DNA of 46,675 nt, from contig JAICQL010000037.1 in NCBI GenBank assembly GCA_025937895.1, positions 1-46,675 on the forward strand, written 5' to 3'. This document shows, piece by piece, positions 32,870-41,457 of the stretch. The DNA is from Polyangiaceae bacterium. Lineage in GTDB: Bacteria > Myxococcota_A > Polyangia > Polyangiales > Polyangiaceae. The notes beneath the pieces are model-generated. The model was not told the origin of the DNA, ran no database searches, and was given only the letters and a program-made list of their open reading frames with translations. Within the stretch, counting starts at the first letter, position 1. Each line of letters starts with the position of its first letter. The position numbers were made by a program, and so were the translations under genes.

Positions 32870-32888
32870 GAGAATAATTCCTATTAGC
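32870..32888. promoter_or_regulatory. Fur-box-like operator for aminotransferase operon
   Basis: Agrees with the inverted Fur consensus at 13 of 19 positions, and shares most bases with the site at 27304-27322 when reversed. It is placed upstream of the aminotransferase gene in the 253-base divergent region. Confidence 0.6.
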
Positions 32889-32952
32889 ATCCTGTGCACT
32901 GGCCATGCTAGGGCAAAGCGATGAGCAGACTGGGCCCAGGCGCGCGCTCAAA

Positions 32953-32971
32953 GTAATTGATATCAATTCTC
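32953..32971. promoter_or_regulatory. Fur-box-like operator for the small protein/FAAL operon
   Basis: A 19-mer agreeing with the Fur consensus at 12 positions, and containing the perfect 14-bp palindrome AATTGATATCAATT at 32955-32968. It is about 60 bases upstream of the 112-residue protein's start. With the site at 32870-32888 each direction of this divergent region has its own operator. Confidence 0.6.
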
Positions 32972-33032
32972 AGTAACACTATAGCGACGGGCGAGCGGAT
33001 CAGGTCCGCTCCACGGCTCAGGAGAATGGCAG

Positions 33033-33371
33033 ATGAGTGATCTGGTGCAGCGGCTGTCACAGGGCTCTCACCCCATCGTGTTCGGGCGCCCCGGCGCCGC
33101 CGACAGGCTGGCGGAGCTGAAGGCAGCGATCGAACGCAAGTTCGTGCTCCTCGGGTTCCCCGAGACGCGCGGCGGCACGGAGCTGGGGGTGCCGCTGGAT
33201 ACCGCAGCGTGCGATCTGGGCGCTGCAGATTTCGTGACCGGGCAGGGTCGTATCCACCTGGAGGGCGAGCTGCGCCTCGACTACGTGCCGGTGCGGCTCA
33301 TCGCCGACGTGGACCTGGCCACCTTGCAGGGTCAGGGCCAGCTGCGCGTCGCCGCCACGGAGCGGAGCTGA
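33033..33371 (+). CDS. Unrecognised 112-residue protein
   Basis: A small soluble protein with no Cys pair, signal or membrane helix. GGAG eight bases upstream supports the start. Its most distinctive segments are GGTELGVPLD (about 51) and a beta-rich end GRIHLEGELRLDYVPVRLIADVDLATLQGQG. It has no DSL phosphopantetheine motif, so it is not a carrier protein of the usual type, and it lacks the MbtH pattern. I have a faint memory of similar text in the MSMEG_0572/Sll0783-type nitrogen-starvation protein family and cannot verify it. It sits two bases upstream of the fatty-acyl-AMP ligase gene, in the same operon behind an operator-like palindrome, so a role with that ligase is likely. Confidence 0.7.
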   Translation: MSDLVQRLSQGSHPIVFGRPGAADRLAELKAAIERKFVLLGFPETRGGTELGVPLDTAACDLGAADFVTGQGRIHLEGELRLDYVPVRLIADVDLATLQGQGQLRVAATERS

Positions 33372-33373
33372 GC

Positions 33374-35104
33374 ATGCCGGGCGCACACGACAGCATCGTG
33401 GCGCTCCTGACCGAGCGCGCCGCGCGGCATCCCGAGCGGCTGGCGCTGCGCTTTCTCGCCGACGGCGAGCAGCCGGGTGAAGCGTGGTCCTACTTGCAGC
33501 TGCATCAGCAGGCGCTGGCTCTGGCAGGGCGCCTGCGCCAGCGCGCTGACGCGGGGCAGCGGGCGTTCTTGCTCTATCCCAATGGGCCCGCTTACGTGCG
33601 CGCGCTGCTCGGCTGCTTCTACGCCGGCATCGTTGCCGTGCCGGCGTTTCCTCCGCGTTCGCTCGGCGCGCAGCACGTCCAGCGCATCATCGGCATCGCG
33701 CGCGACGCGCAGCCCGCGCTGCTCTTGACCGAGCAGGCGCTGGTGCAGCCACTCGCTGCATTGAAGGCGGCCGTACCGAGCCTGGCCCAGGTCGAGGTGC
33801 TGGCCACGGACCGCCCCGAGCCTGGCGCCTCGCTGCCTCAGCTGCCCGCGCCCAGGGGCAGCGCGCTGGCCATGTTGCAGTACACCTCCGGCTCCACCGC
33901 CACCCCCAAGGGCGTGATGCTGAGCCACGCCAATCTACTGGCGAACCAGCGTGCCATTCAGAGCGCCTTCGGCATGAGCGAGGCAGACGTGGTGGTCAGC
34001 TGGCTGCCCTTGTTTCACGACATGGGCCTGATCGGCACCCTGCTGCAGCCGCTGTTCTGCGGTGCCTCCGCGGTGCTGTTTGCGCCACAGCATTTCATGG
34101 AGCGCCCGCAGCGCTGGCTGGAGGCAGTCTCCCGCTTTGGCGGCACCGTGAGCGGAGCGCCGGACTTCGCTTACCGGCTGTGCGCGGAGCGCGTCGACCT
34201 GACGCAGCTGCCGGAGCTCAACCTGCGCAGCTGGCGCCTGGCCTTCTGCGGGGCAGAGCCGGTGCGCTACGAGACGCTGCAGGCCTTCAGCCGCAAGTTC
34301 GCGCCGGCGGGCTTTGAGCCTGCTGCGCTCTATCCCTGCTATGGCCTGGCGGAGGCCACGTTGATCGTCAGCGGAGGCAAGCCCGGGGCGGGCCTGCACG
34401 TCGCGCGCTTCGACGCCGGGGCCCTGGCCGAGAACCGGGTCGTGGCAGCGCCGGAGGGCGGCCGCCCGCTGGTGGGCTGTGGCTCGGCGCGCTTCGAGCA
34501 CGAGGTCTGCATCATGGAGCCGGCTTCAGGCGCGCGCCTTCCGAGCGGCGAGATCGGCGAGATCTGGACGAGCGGCCCCAGTGTGGCGCAGGGCTACTGG
34601 CAGAGCGCGGAGGCCACGCTGGCCACCTTTCCCGAGCACCAGGGCAAGCGCTGGCTGCGCACGGGCGATCTCGGTTTCGAGCACCAGGGGGAGCTGTTCG
34701 TCACCGGGCGGCAGAAGGATCTCATCATCGTGCGCGGGCAGAACCTGTATCCGCAGGACATCGAGCGCAGCGTCGAGGAGAGCGTGCCAGTGTTGCGCAA
34801 GGGGCGCACGGCCGCCTTCTCGATCGAGCTCGACGGGCGGGAGGGCATCGCCGTTGCTGGCGAGGTGAGCCCGCGCGTGCAGCAGTTGATCGAGCCCGCC
34901 GCCGTGTGTCGTGCCGTCAGCGAGGCGGTGGCGCGCACACATGGTGAGCCCGTCGAGCTGGTGCTGCTGCTGCGCGCGGGCACCCTGCCCATCACCTCGA
35001 GTGGCAAGCTGCAGCGCGCGGCAACGCGGGCCGCCTGGCGCCAGGGCACGCTGGACGTCATCGCCTCACACTCTCGCGAGCCCGCGACATCCCCCGGCTC
35101 GTAG
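33374..35104 (+). CDS. Fatty-acyl-AMP ligase (FAAL-type adenylating enzyme)
   Basis: A 576-residue adenylate-forming enzyme that activates a fatty acid as acyl-AMP, usually to load an acyl carrier protein for a lipopeptide or lipidated siderophore. It has the core motif YTSGSTATPKGVMLSH (about residue 172), WLPLFHDMGLIG, LYPCYGLAEATL, WLRTGDLGF and the hinge-following RGQNLYPQDIE; the C-terminal Lys is in TSSGKLQR. The WLPxxHDMGLIG form and lack of the CoA-site spacing are usual for the FAAL group, but CoA-ligase activity cannot be excluded by eye. The ATG at 33374 is two bases after the previous stop. The partner carrier protein is not in the window. Confidence 0.87.
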   Translation: MPGAHDSIVALLTERAARHPERLALRFLADGEQPGEAWSYLQLHQQALALAGRLRQRADAGQRAFLLYPNGPAYVRALLGCFYAGIVAVPAFPPRSLGAQHVQRIIGIARDAQPALLLTEQALVQPLAALKAAVPSLAQVEVLATDRPEPGASLPQLPAPRGSALAMLQYTSGSTATPKGVMLSHANLLANQRAIQSAFGMSEADVVVSWLPLFHDMGLIGTLLQPLFCGASAVLFAPQHFMERPQRWLEAVSRFGGTVSGAPDFAYRLCAERVDLTQLPELNLRSWRLAFCGAEPVRYETLQAFSRKFAPAGFEPAALYPCYGLAEATLIVSGGKPGAGLHVARFDAGALAENRVVAAPEGGRPLVGCGSARFEHEVCIMEPASGARLPSGEIGEIWTSGPSVAQGYWQSAEATLATFPEHQGKRWLRTGDLGFEHQGELFVTGRQKDLIIVRGQNLYPQDIERSVEESVPVLRKGRTAAFSIELDGREGIAVAGEVSPRVQQLIEPAAVCRAVSEAVARTHGEPVELVLLLRAGTLPITSSGKLQRAATRAAWRQGTLDVIASHSREPATSPGS

Positions 35105-35200
35105 CTTGCCCGTCAGCAATGGCGTCGGCAGCGTTGCCAGCATCGCAGGGCGAGCTCAGCCACGCTTGACACGCCTGGCCCAGCGGTCTACCGAGGCCCG

Positions 35201-35788
35201 ATGGCGGGAGCGAAGCGCCGCTCGGACGCGGTCGGTCAGAACCCCTTGGCCGGTGAGATCCTCGCGCGCTTTGGCAACTCGGACGACGTGACGGTGGAGC
35301 GGCTGGAGTCCGAGCTGGCAGAGCGCGAGCGCTATGACATCGTGGCTGCGCTGCGCGAGTTGCAGAAGGCGGGCGCCGGGGCCTGGGTGGGCGGGCGCAA
35401 GGGAGGTAAGTCCCGCTTCGTCTGGTCGCGACAGACGCCGGGGCGCGCGCCGGAGCAGCAGCAGTCCGAGCGCACCACGCGCTCCGCGGGCCACCGTGCT
35501 GCCGTATCGAAGGCTGCCGTGCCAAAAGCTTCTGCCGTGCCAAAGGCTTCTGCCGTGCCAAAGGCAGCGGCCGTATCAAAGGCTCTCGCCGTGCCGCCCG
35601 TTTCTGCGCCACCGGCGCCCGCCGCGCCGCCGGCTCCTGGTGCGAGCCAGCAGGAGGCACCGGTGCTGCTGGAGCACTCGTTTTACATCCGCAAGGGTTT
35701 GCTCGCGAGCTTGCGCTTGCCCGCGGACGTCACCAGGGCCGAGATCGAGCGGCTGTGCCAGTTCCTGCAGGCGATCCCCTTTCGTTGA
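35201..35788 (+). CDS. Hypothetical protein with repeat-rich linker
   Basis: A 195-residue protein with an N-terminal region (residues 13-75) of mixed helices and a Gly/Lys-rich turn that resembles a small winged-helix fold, an Ala/Val/Pro/Lys linker made of six-residue repeats (AVPKAS), a Pro-rich part, and a C-terminal domain of about 45 residues (HSFYIRKGLLASLRLPADVTRAEIERLCQFLQAIPF) that also ends other bacterial proteins of unknown role. A DNA-binding or zinc-free transcription accessory role is a guess. It is 96 bases downstream of the FAAL gene and probably outside the siderophore-type locus. Confidence 0.5.
   Translation: MAGAKRRSDAVGQNPLAGEILARFGNSDDVTVERLESELAERERYDIVAALRELQKAGAGAWVGGRKGGKSRFVWSRQTPGRAPEQQQSERTTRSAGHRAAVSKAAVPKASAVPKASAVPKAAAVSKALAVPPVSAPPAPAAPPAPGASQQEAPVLLEHSFYIRKGLLASLRLPADVTRAEIERLCQFLQAIPFR
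35498..35590. repeat. 18-base tandem repeats in linker
   Basis: About five imperfect copies of an 18-base unit (TCTGCCGTGCCAAAGGCT and variants) encoding AVPKAS-type hexapeptides in the linker of the hypothetical protein. The unit keeps the frame, so copy number can vary without loss of the protein. Confidence 0.7.
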
Positions 35789-35850
35789 GCACGAGGCTGT
35801 AGCTGCTGGACTGCCGGGAATGGCAGCGATCCCTGCTTTGCTCGGCTGGC

Positions 35851-36741
35851 TCAGCTCAGCGCTCGCAGCCTCACCTCGCTGGCCTCGAACGCTTCACCCA
35901 GCACTCGCTCGCCAAAGGCCTCGAACCAGGCTGGCCTGTCCGTGGTGAGCACCCGATAGCGGCCGCTCTGCCCGAGCCGCGCCTCCATCTCCGGGTGGCG
36001 CCGTAACCAGTCCTGCAGGCGCTCGGCCACCAGCGCGCCCTGCGCCAGCACCTCCACTCCGGCGGGCACCTGTGCGCGAATCGCTGACAGCAGCAGCGGG
36101 TAGTGCGTGCAGCCGAGCAGCACGCGTGAGGGCGGAGAGCCACCGGCAAACAGAGGCGCGAGGTACTTGCGCACGTAGTACTGCACGCCGGGCCCGTCGG
36201 TCTCGCCCGCCTCTACCAGCGGCACCCAGAGCGGGCAAGCCTGCTGCACCAGGGTGAGCCGCGGCGCGAGCTTCCCCAGCTCCAGCCGATAAGAGTCAGA
36301 CGCGATCGTACCCTGTGTGGCCACCACGGCCACCGTGCCCGTCACCAGCGCGGGCGCGGTCACCCCCGGCACGGCACCCGGCGGCAGCCCCGCCAGCGCC
36401 TCTGCCGAGGGCCGCACCACTCCGAGCACCCTCCGATCCGGAGCGAGCCGCGGCAAGTCCTCCTGCTGAATGCGCCGCAGCGCGCGCGCCGATGCGGTGT
36501 TGCACGCGATCACCACCAGCGGGCAGCCGCGAGCAAACAGGTCGAACACCGCCTCGCGCGTGAACTCGTACACCACCTCGTGGCTGCGGTTGCCATAGGG
36601 CACGCGCGCGCTATCGCCCAGATACAGGTAGTCATAGGCTGGCAGCCGCGCCCGCAGCGCCTGCAGCACCGTCAACCCACCAAAGCCCGAGTCGAACACA
36701 CCGATCGCGCCGGAGCGGGCGGGGGACGTGGCCGCAGACAT
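35851..36741 (-). CDS. murI: Glutamate racemase
   Basis: A 296-residue enzyme that converts L- to D-glutamate for peptidoglycan. It has the N-terminal FDSGFGGLTVL, the two catalytic Cys in VIACNTASA and LGCTHYPLL, YLGDSARVPYG, and the surrounding Asp and Thr residues of the family. The ATG at 36741 was chosen because the residues before the family start (SGAIGVFDSG) are short; frame is open further up. It has no operon partner: the hypothetical gene on the plus strand converges on it 62 bases away. It appears to be ordinary housekeeping. Confidence 0.93.
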   Translation of the reverse strand: MSAATSPARSGAIGVFDSGFGGLTVLQALRARLPAYDYLYLGDSARVPYGNRSHEVVYEFTREAVFDLFARGCPLVVIACNTASARALRRIQQEDLPRLAPDRRVLGVVRPSAEALAGLPPGAVPGVTAPALVTGTVAVVATQGTIASDSYRLELGKLAPRLTLVQQACPLWVPLVEAGETDGPGVQYYVRKYLAPLFAGGSPPSRVLLGCTHYPLLLSAIRAQVPAGVEVLAQGALVAERLQDWLRRHPEMEARLGQSGRYRVLTTDRPAWFEAFGERVLGEAFEASEVRLRALS

Positions 36742-36906
36742 GCCGCCTCGGTGTACCACGAACCGGAGCGAGCGAACCACCCTCCGCGTCCACGGGCGCG
36801 CACGACATACACCGCGGGAACAGCTCCAGCAACAGCTCTAGCGGCCGCGCGGCGCTCACGTCCCAGCACTCGGCAATCGCCGCCCAGGAGCTGCGCGCCG
36901 GCGGGG

Positions 36907-37788
36907 TCAAGGGGTGAGCAACAGGTACACGCAGTAGCTCAGCAGCAGACAGGCCACGAGATAATAGGGCCAGTGCCACTGCGGCGCCGCAGCGGCCTCA
37001 GGGGACGCGGAGCTCCGCCGGGTCAGGGCGCGCGGTGCCATGCCGCTCTGCAGTGCCATGCCGCTCTGCGGTGCCATGCCGCCGTGCGGTGCCATGCCGC
37101 CGTGCGGTGCCATGCCGCCGTGCGGTGCCATGCCGCCGTGCGGTGCCATGCCACTCCGCGGTGTCATGGCACTTCGCGGTACGGGCCCACTCCGTGATGT
37201 CATGGCGCTCTGCCGGGCCACGGGCACACTGCGCGGTGCGACCGGACTGCGCAACACCGGCCTGCTGTCGAGCGCAGGCAGCCGCTCCGTGAAGGAGCTG
37301 CGCTCCTCGGGCTCTTGCCGTGCTGGTGGCATGTGCGCTGGCGGCATCCGCTCCGCTGGTGGCACGTGCTGCGCCGTGTTGCTCCGCAGCGTGTCAGCTT
37401 CCTGGCGCTCCGGCGCGAGCGCTTGCGGCCGGGACGAGGGCGTACGCGCGCTCACCGCCGAGAGCCCCGCCGTGTACGTGGCCAGTGTAGCCTCCAGCTC
37501 CGCATTGGGGCGGGGTGCGATGGGCGTGAGCGTGCCCTGCGACTCCTTGCGCTCGGCGGCACGAGCGCGCGCGATCTCGATCAGCTCGCGCGGCACCTCG
37601 TACAGCTTCGTCTGCCCGCCGGGCTCCTCCGCAGAAGACGCCAATGAAGCGAACGGATTGCTCGACGCCGGCCGCTCGCCAGAGCCTGCCTGCTCGGAGC
37701 GCGCCGACGCTGGCTCAGAGCTCGACCCTGGCGGCGCTGGATGCGGTGCGCCCGTCGAGCTCGGCGGAGTGCGCGGGGACTTGGTCAT
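36907..37788 (-). CDS. Tail-anchored repeat protein of unknown function
   Basis: About 293 residues from the ATG at 37788 (MTKSPRTPP); starts at 37827 and 37866 are also open. The protein is mostly disordered and Pro/Ser/Ala-rich. It contains one conserved-looking segment, TKLYEVPRELIEIARARAAERK (about residue 60), a run of six-residue repeats GMAPHG (x4) with variants GMAPQS, GMALQS and GMAPRA, and a single C-terminal membrane helix (WPYYLVACLLLSYCVYLLL). That gives a cytoplasmic body anchored at its C-terminus. No family is recognised. It lies downstream of the transporter-kinase gene on the same strand with a gap of about 200 bases. Confidence 0.55.
   Translation of the reverse strand: MTKSPRTPPSSTGAPHPAPPGSSSEPASARSEQAGSGERPASSNPFASLASSAEEPGGQTKLYEVPRELIEIARARAAERKESQGTLTPIAPRPNAELEATLATYTAGLSAVSARTPSSRPQALAPERQEADTLRSNTAQHVPPAERMPPAHMPPARQEPEERSSFTERLPALDSRPVLRSPVAPRSVPVARQSAMTSRSGPVPRSAMTPRSGMAPHGGMAPHGGMAPHGGMAPHGGMAPQSGMALQSGMAPRALTRRSSASPEAAAAPQWHWPYYLVACLLLSYCVYLLLTP
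37031..37160. repeat. 18-base tandem repeats (GMAPHG array)
   Basis: Roughly seven 18-base units, four of them nearly identical, encoding the GMAPHG repeats of the tail-anchored protein. All units are contiguous, with no spacers. Confidence 0.85.
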
Positions 37789-37992
37789 GGCGCTTCGTAC
37801 GAAGAAGGAGCGGCTGCGCTCAGTCATGGCCGGGCACCTCGCTCGCTGGCCAGGGTTGCTGGCCATGTTGCTGGCAGAAATGCCGGGACGGCTACCTTGC
37901 CTCGCTCCGCTAACGATGACTGAAAGGTGGTCACACGCAACTCGCGCTGAGGGAAACGTCTGCTCGATTGCAGCTCACCGGTAAGAGCGCGC

Positions 37993-40900
37993 TCAGGAGC
38001 CTCGCTGAGAGGGCGCACGGAACTGAACCGTGTCGGAACGAGCCGGTATCTGGCTCGGTCGTCGCGTGGAGCGCGGCGCCTTCGGCAGCAGCAGCTCCAG
38101 ACGCGTGCCGCGGCCGATGCGGCTGTGGAGCACGATCTCGCCGCCCAGCCGCTTGGTCTCTGCCGCCACGCCCGACAGGCCATAGCCGCGGCCCGAGATG
38201 TCGGTCACCGTCGGGGCCGTGGAGACGCGCTCGCGCAGCACCAGCTTCAACACGTCGGCCTCGGGGATCATGCGAACGTTTGCCTCCGAGACCACACCGC
38301 GCAGCACTGCCGCGCGTAGCACCGCCTCGCGGTCGATGCCGCGGCCATCGTCTTGCACCGCCAGCACCAGGCTGGCCTCCGTCTCGAGCAGCTCCAGCCT
38401 CACTCGGCCGCGCTCCGGCTTGGTACCGCGCGCCTCCGGCAGCTCCAGCCCGTGATCGATGGCGTTGCGCAGCAGCTGCGGCACCGCCTGTGCCAGCGGC
38501 GCGAAGCGCACCCGGTCCACGCGGATGTCAGCGCCCACCAGCTCGAACGAGACGTTCTTGCCGAAGCGCTCGCTCAGCCGCTCCACCAGCTCCTCCACGG
38601 GGCCCAGCAGCTCCCGAGCGGGCACGGTCTCCACCTCCTCGAGCAGCCGCGCCACGCTGGCGTCTTCGCTGGCGTGAGCCTTCAGCACACCGCGCAGCTG
38701 CTCCAGCTGCTCCGGCGCCAGTGAGATGGCCGGGCCCGAGCGCCGCTCGAAGCTCACTCCCAGCGAGGCAGCGTGCGTCTTCACGAACTCGCGCAGCACG
38801 TCGCTGATGGCGGTGACGTCCGCCTCCTCGATCTGCGCCCGCGCCTCGATCTCATCGATCATCCTCGCCAGCCCCGTGAGACCGAACACTGCCGCGTTGC
38901 CCTTGATGCCGTGGACCACGCGCCGGACGAAGCCAGCGTCGATGGCGGCCCGCCTGCGCGCGAGCCGCAGCTGCTCTCGCGCCTGCTCCAGGAACGCCTC
39001 GAACGCGGGGCGCTGCCGGGCGATGGCCAGCAGCGCGTGCGCCGTCTCCGCCTCGCGCGCGGCCTGCTCCTGCTCGGTCACGTCGCTGATCGTGAGCAGC
39101 AGCTCGCTCGGTCGCAGCGCGCCCTCCGCCAGCCGGGGCTCGATGCGCAGGGCGCGGCCGCTGACCGAGTGGAAGCGCTGCGGCACCCGCGCGAGCGCGT
39201 GTTTCACTGGTTGCGCACCATCGAACAGCTCGCGCACGCTCTCCTCATAGGCACGGCGCAGCTGCGGGCCCAGGCGCAGCAGCTCGGCCAGGTTGCGGCC
39301 CACCAGCGCCTCGCTGTCCAGCAGTTGCTGGCAGGCGCGCGAGCAGCCGGGCAGCACGGTCAGGTTGCGGTCCACGCTGAGCAGCCCGAACGCCACGTTC
39401 TGCAGCAGGCCCTCCAGCTGCTCGGTGCGCGCCTCCAGCTCGTGCTCGCGCTGCTCCAGCTCGTGCCGCAGCACCCGCTCGCGCGCGTTCTGCTGCTCGA
39501 TGTGGTCCTCCAGCTCGCGCGGTGAGACGTTGAGCCGGGCCAGCGTGCTCTGCAGCTCCTGCTGCACCGTGCGCTCGTCCCGGCGCTCGAAGGCTACCAG
39601 CTCCCTCAGCACGTCGTGTGCACAGGCCGCGCCCAGCGCCCCTGCCAGCAGCCGCTCCACCTCACACAAAAGCTCCGCGCACTCTGCCGCCGTCAGCTGC
39701 TCCTGCTCCAGCACACCCACGTGCAGCAGGGCGCGCTCGAGCAAGCGCTCGGTCTCTTGCGGCGCAAAGTAGGGCGAAAGGAGCGGCCGGACCCGCTCCA
39801 GTTGCTCCGCCACGTCGAGCTGGCGGCTGGTGGTGTCCAGGTGGGCAAGCTGGCTGCGCGGGTCGCCCAGGAAGCCATCGGCCAGCAAGGCCTCGTCGCG
39901 CGGCGTGCGAAAGATGGCGGAGCCGCCGACCAGACCGACCAAGGTCGCGAACGTGCTCCACATCACGCCGTGTGCCAGCGCCGGCAACCCCGTCCAGCCC
40001 AGCAACGCTTCCGGACGCAGCAGCCCCCAGCCAAAAGGCCCGTCGCTCAACACGCTCAGCGGCACCCAGCCCGCCTTCACGAACGTGGGCACCATCAGCG
40101 TGTAGAACCACACGGCGCCACCCCAGCACAGCCCGAGCAGCGCGCCCGCGCGGTTGGCTCCAGACCAGAACAGGCCCATCAGCACCACCGGCGCCAGCAC
40201 GAAGGCCGCGGCAAACGAGATGAGCCCGATCGCCACCAGCGGGTAGGAGGCGCCGATCTTCACGGCGAAGAGATAGCCACCCAGGATGAAGAACGCGGCC
40301 GCGGCCCAGCGCATGAACAGCACGTAGCGCCGCAAGAACTGCAGGCTCTCCACGCGCTGCACGATCGGCAACAGCAGGTGGTTCGAGATCATCGTGGCCA
40401 TGGTCATCGACTCGATCATCACCATGCCGATGGCGGCCGAAAATCCGCCCAGAAAGACCGCCAGGCTCAGACCTGACTGACCCGCCTGCAGCGGCAGCGC
40501 CAGCACGTAGAAGTCGGCGGACGTGCCGCTCTCCGCAAGCAGTTGCCCGCCGAGCGCGATCGGAACCACGAACAGGTTGATCAGCAGCAGGTACAGCGGC
40601 GTCGCCCACTGCGCGGTGCGCACGTCCGCGGGGCGGTGGTTCTCGACCACACCCACGTGGAACTGCCGCGGCAGGAAGGCAAAGGCCGCCATCGACAGCA
40701 GCAGCACGGTGACATACGTGAGGGTGTCGGCCGGGGAGGACTGTCCCATCAGCGGCAGCGCCCCTGGCTCCAACCGGGCCAGCGCCTGCTCAAAGCCGGC
40801 CTGGCCGTGAAACGCGGCGCCGATCACGAAGCCGCCTGCCGCCACGAAGGCGATCAGCTTCACGAAGGCCTCGGCCGCGATCGACGCCAGCATGCCCGGG

Positions 40901-41457
40901 TGCCGCTCCGTGGGGTCCAGGTGCCGGATCCCGAACACGATCGTGAACACGATCATGAGGCAGACCGACACCGGCGCGAAGGAGTGCGCGAGCATGGAGT
41001 GCTCGCCGCTGCCGCCAGCCACGAGCATGGTGAAGGTCTGGTTGGCGGCCTTCAGTTGCAGCGCGATGTAGGGGATGATGCCAACGGTCAAGATGGCCGT
41101 CACCGCCGCGGCCACCGCCTTGGATTTGGCGAAGCGGGCAGAAATGAAATCCGCGATGCTGGTCGTGCGATGCCTGTGTTTCAGTGCTGCAATGCGCCGG
41201 AATAGCGACCCGCCCACCAGCAGCGCCAGAGTGGGGCCCAGGTACACCGGCAGGTAGCCCATGCCGCCCGTGGCAGCTTTGCCAACGCTGCCATAATACG
41301 TCCAGGTCGTGCAGTACACGGTCAGCCCCAGCGCATACGTGAGCGGGTGATTCGCTAGCTCGCGCCCGCGCTGGGTGCGCTCGGCGAGGCGGGCCGTGAG
41401 AAACAGCAACCCGATGTACAGGAACATCGCTGCCAGGAGCGCCAGCGGGGAGAACAT
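37993..41457 (-). CDS. Sodium:solute symporter fused to PAS, Hpt and CheA-like ATPase domains
   Basis: A 1154-residue membrane protein. Residues 1-510 form an SSS-family transporter (about 13 helices; LTVYCTTWTYYGSVG, SIADFISARF). A coiled-coil region follows, then a PAS-like region (GLLSVDRNLTVLPGCSRAC), an Hpt-like helix pair with HGIKG (His about 847), and a CheA-type catalytic domain with LLRNAIDHGLE (about 995), DDGRGID, TDISGRGYG and a GTRLEL end. CbrA and related sensor-transporters have a HisKA dimerisation helix and standard HATPase; here Hpt plus the CheA P4-type module replaces it, and no CheW-like P5 domain follows. The response regulator is unknown. Its start overlaps the upstream small protein's stop in ATGA. 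Confidence 0.88.
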   Translation of the reverse strand: MFSPLALLAAMFLYIGLLFLTARLAERTQRGRELANHPLTYALGLTVYCTTWTYYGSVGKAATGGMGYLPVYLGPTLALLVGGSLFRRIAALKHRHRTTSIADFISARFAKSKAVAAAVTAILTVGIIPYIALQLKAANQTFTMLVAGGSGEHSMLAHSFAPVSVCLMIVFTIVFGIRHLDPTERHPGMLASIAAEAFVKLIAFVAAGGFVIGAAFHGQAGFEQALARLEPGALPLMGQSSPADTLTYVTVLLLSMAAFAFLPRQFHVGVVENHRPADVRTAQWATPLYLLLINLFVVPIALGGQLLAESGTSADFYVLALPLQAGQSGLSLAVFLGGFSAAIGMVMIESMTMATMISNHLLLPIVQRVESLQFLRRYVLFMRWAAAAFFILGGYLFAVKIGASYPLVAIGLISFAAAFVLAPVVLMGLFWSGANRAGALLGLCWGGAVWFYTLMVPTFVKAGWVPLSVLSDGPFGWGLLRPEALLGWTGLPALAHGVMWSTFATLVGLVGGSAIFRTPRDEALLADGFLGDPRSQLAHLDTTSRQLDVAEQLERVRPLLSPYFAPQETERLLERALLHVGVLEQEQLTAAECAELLCEVERLLAGALGAACAHDVLRELVAFERRDERTVQQELQSTLARLNVSPRELEDHIEQQNARERVLRHELEQREHELEARTEQLEGLLQNVAFGLLSVDRNLTVLPGCSRACQQLLDSEALVGRNLAELLRLGPQLRRAYEESVRELFDGAQPVKHALARVPQRFHSVSGRALRIEPRLAEGALRPSELLLTISDVTEQEQAAREAETAHALLAIARQRPAFEAFLEQAREQLRLARRRAAIDAGFVRRVVHGIKGNAAVFGLTGLARMIDEIEARAQIEEADVTAISDVLREFVKTHAASLGVSFERRSGPAISLAPEQLEQLRGVLKAHASEDASVARLLEEVETVPARELLGPVEELVERLSERFGKNVSFELVGADIRVDRVRFAPLAQAVPQLLRNAIDHGLELPEARGTKPERGRVRLELLETEASLVLAVQDDGRGIDREAVLRAAVLRGVVSEANVRMIPEADVLKLVLRERVSTAPTVTDISGRGYGLSGVAAETKRLGGEIVLHSRIGRGTRLELLLPKAPRSTRRPSQIPARSDTVQFRAPSQRGS

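Noticed and set aside
33033..33371. Acyl carrier protein or MbtH-like protein beside the FAAL
   Set aside because: There is no DSL-type phosphopantetheine Ser and no MbtH Trp/Pro pattern.
37031..37160. CRISPR-like direct repeats
   Set aside because: The units are contiguous, without spacers, and stay in frame as GMAPHG codons.
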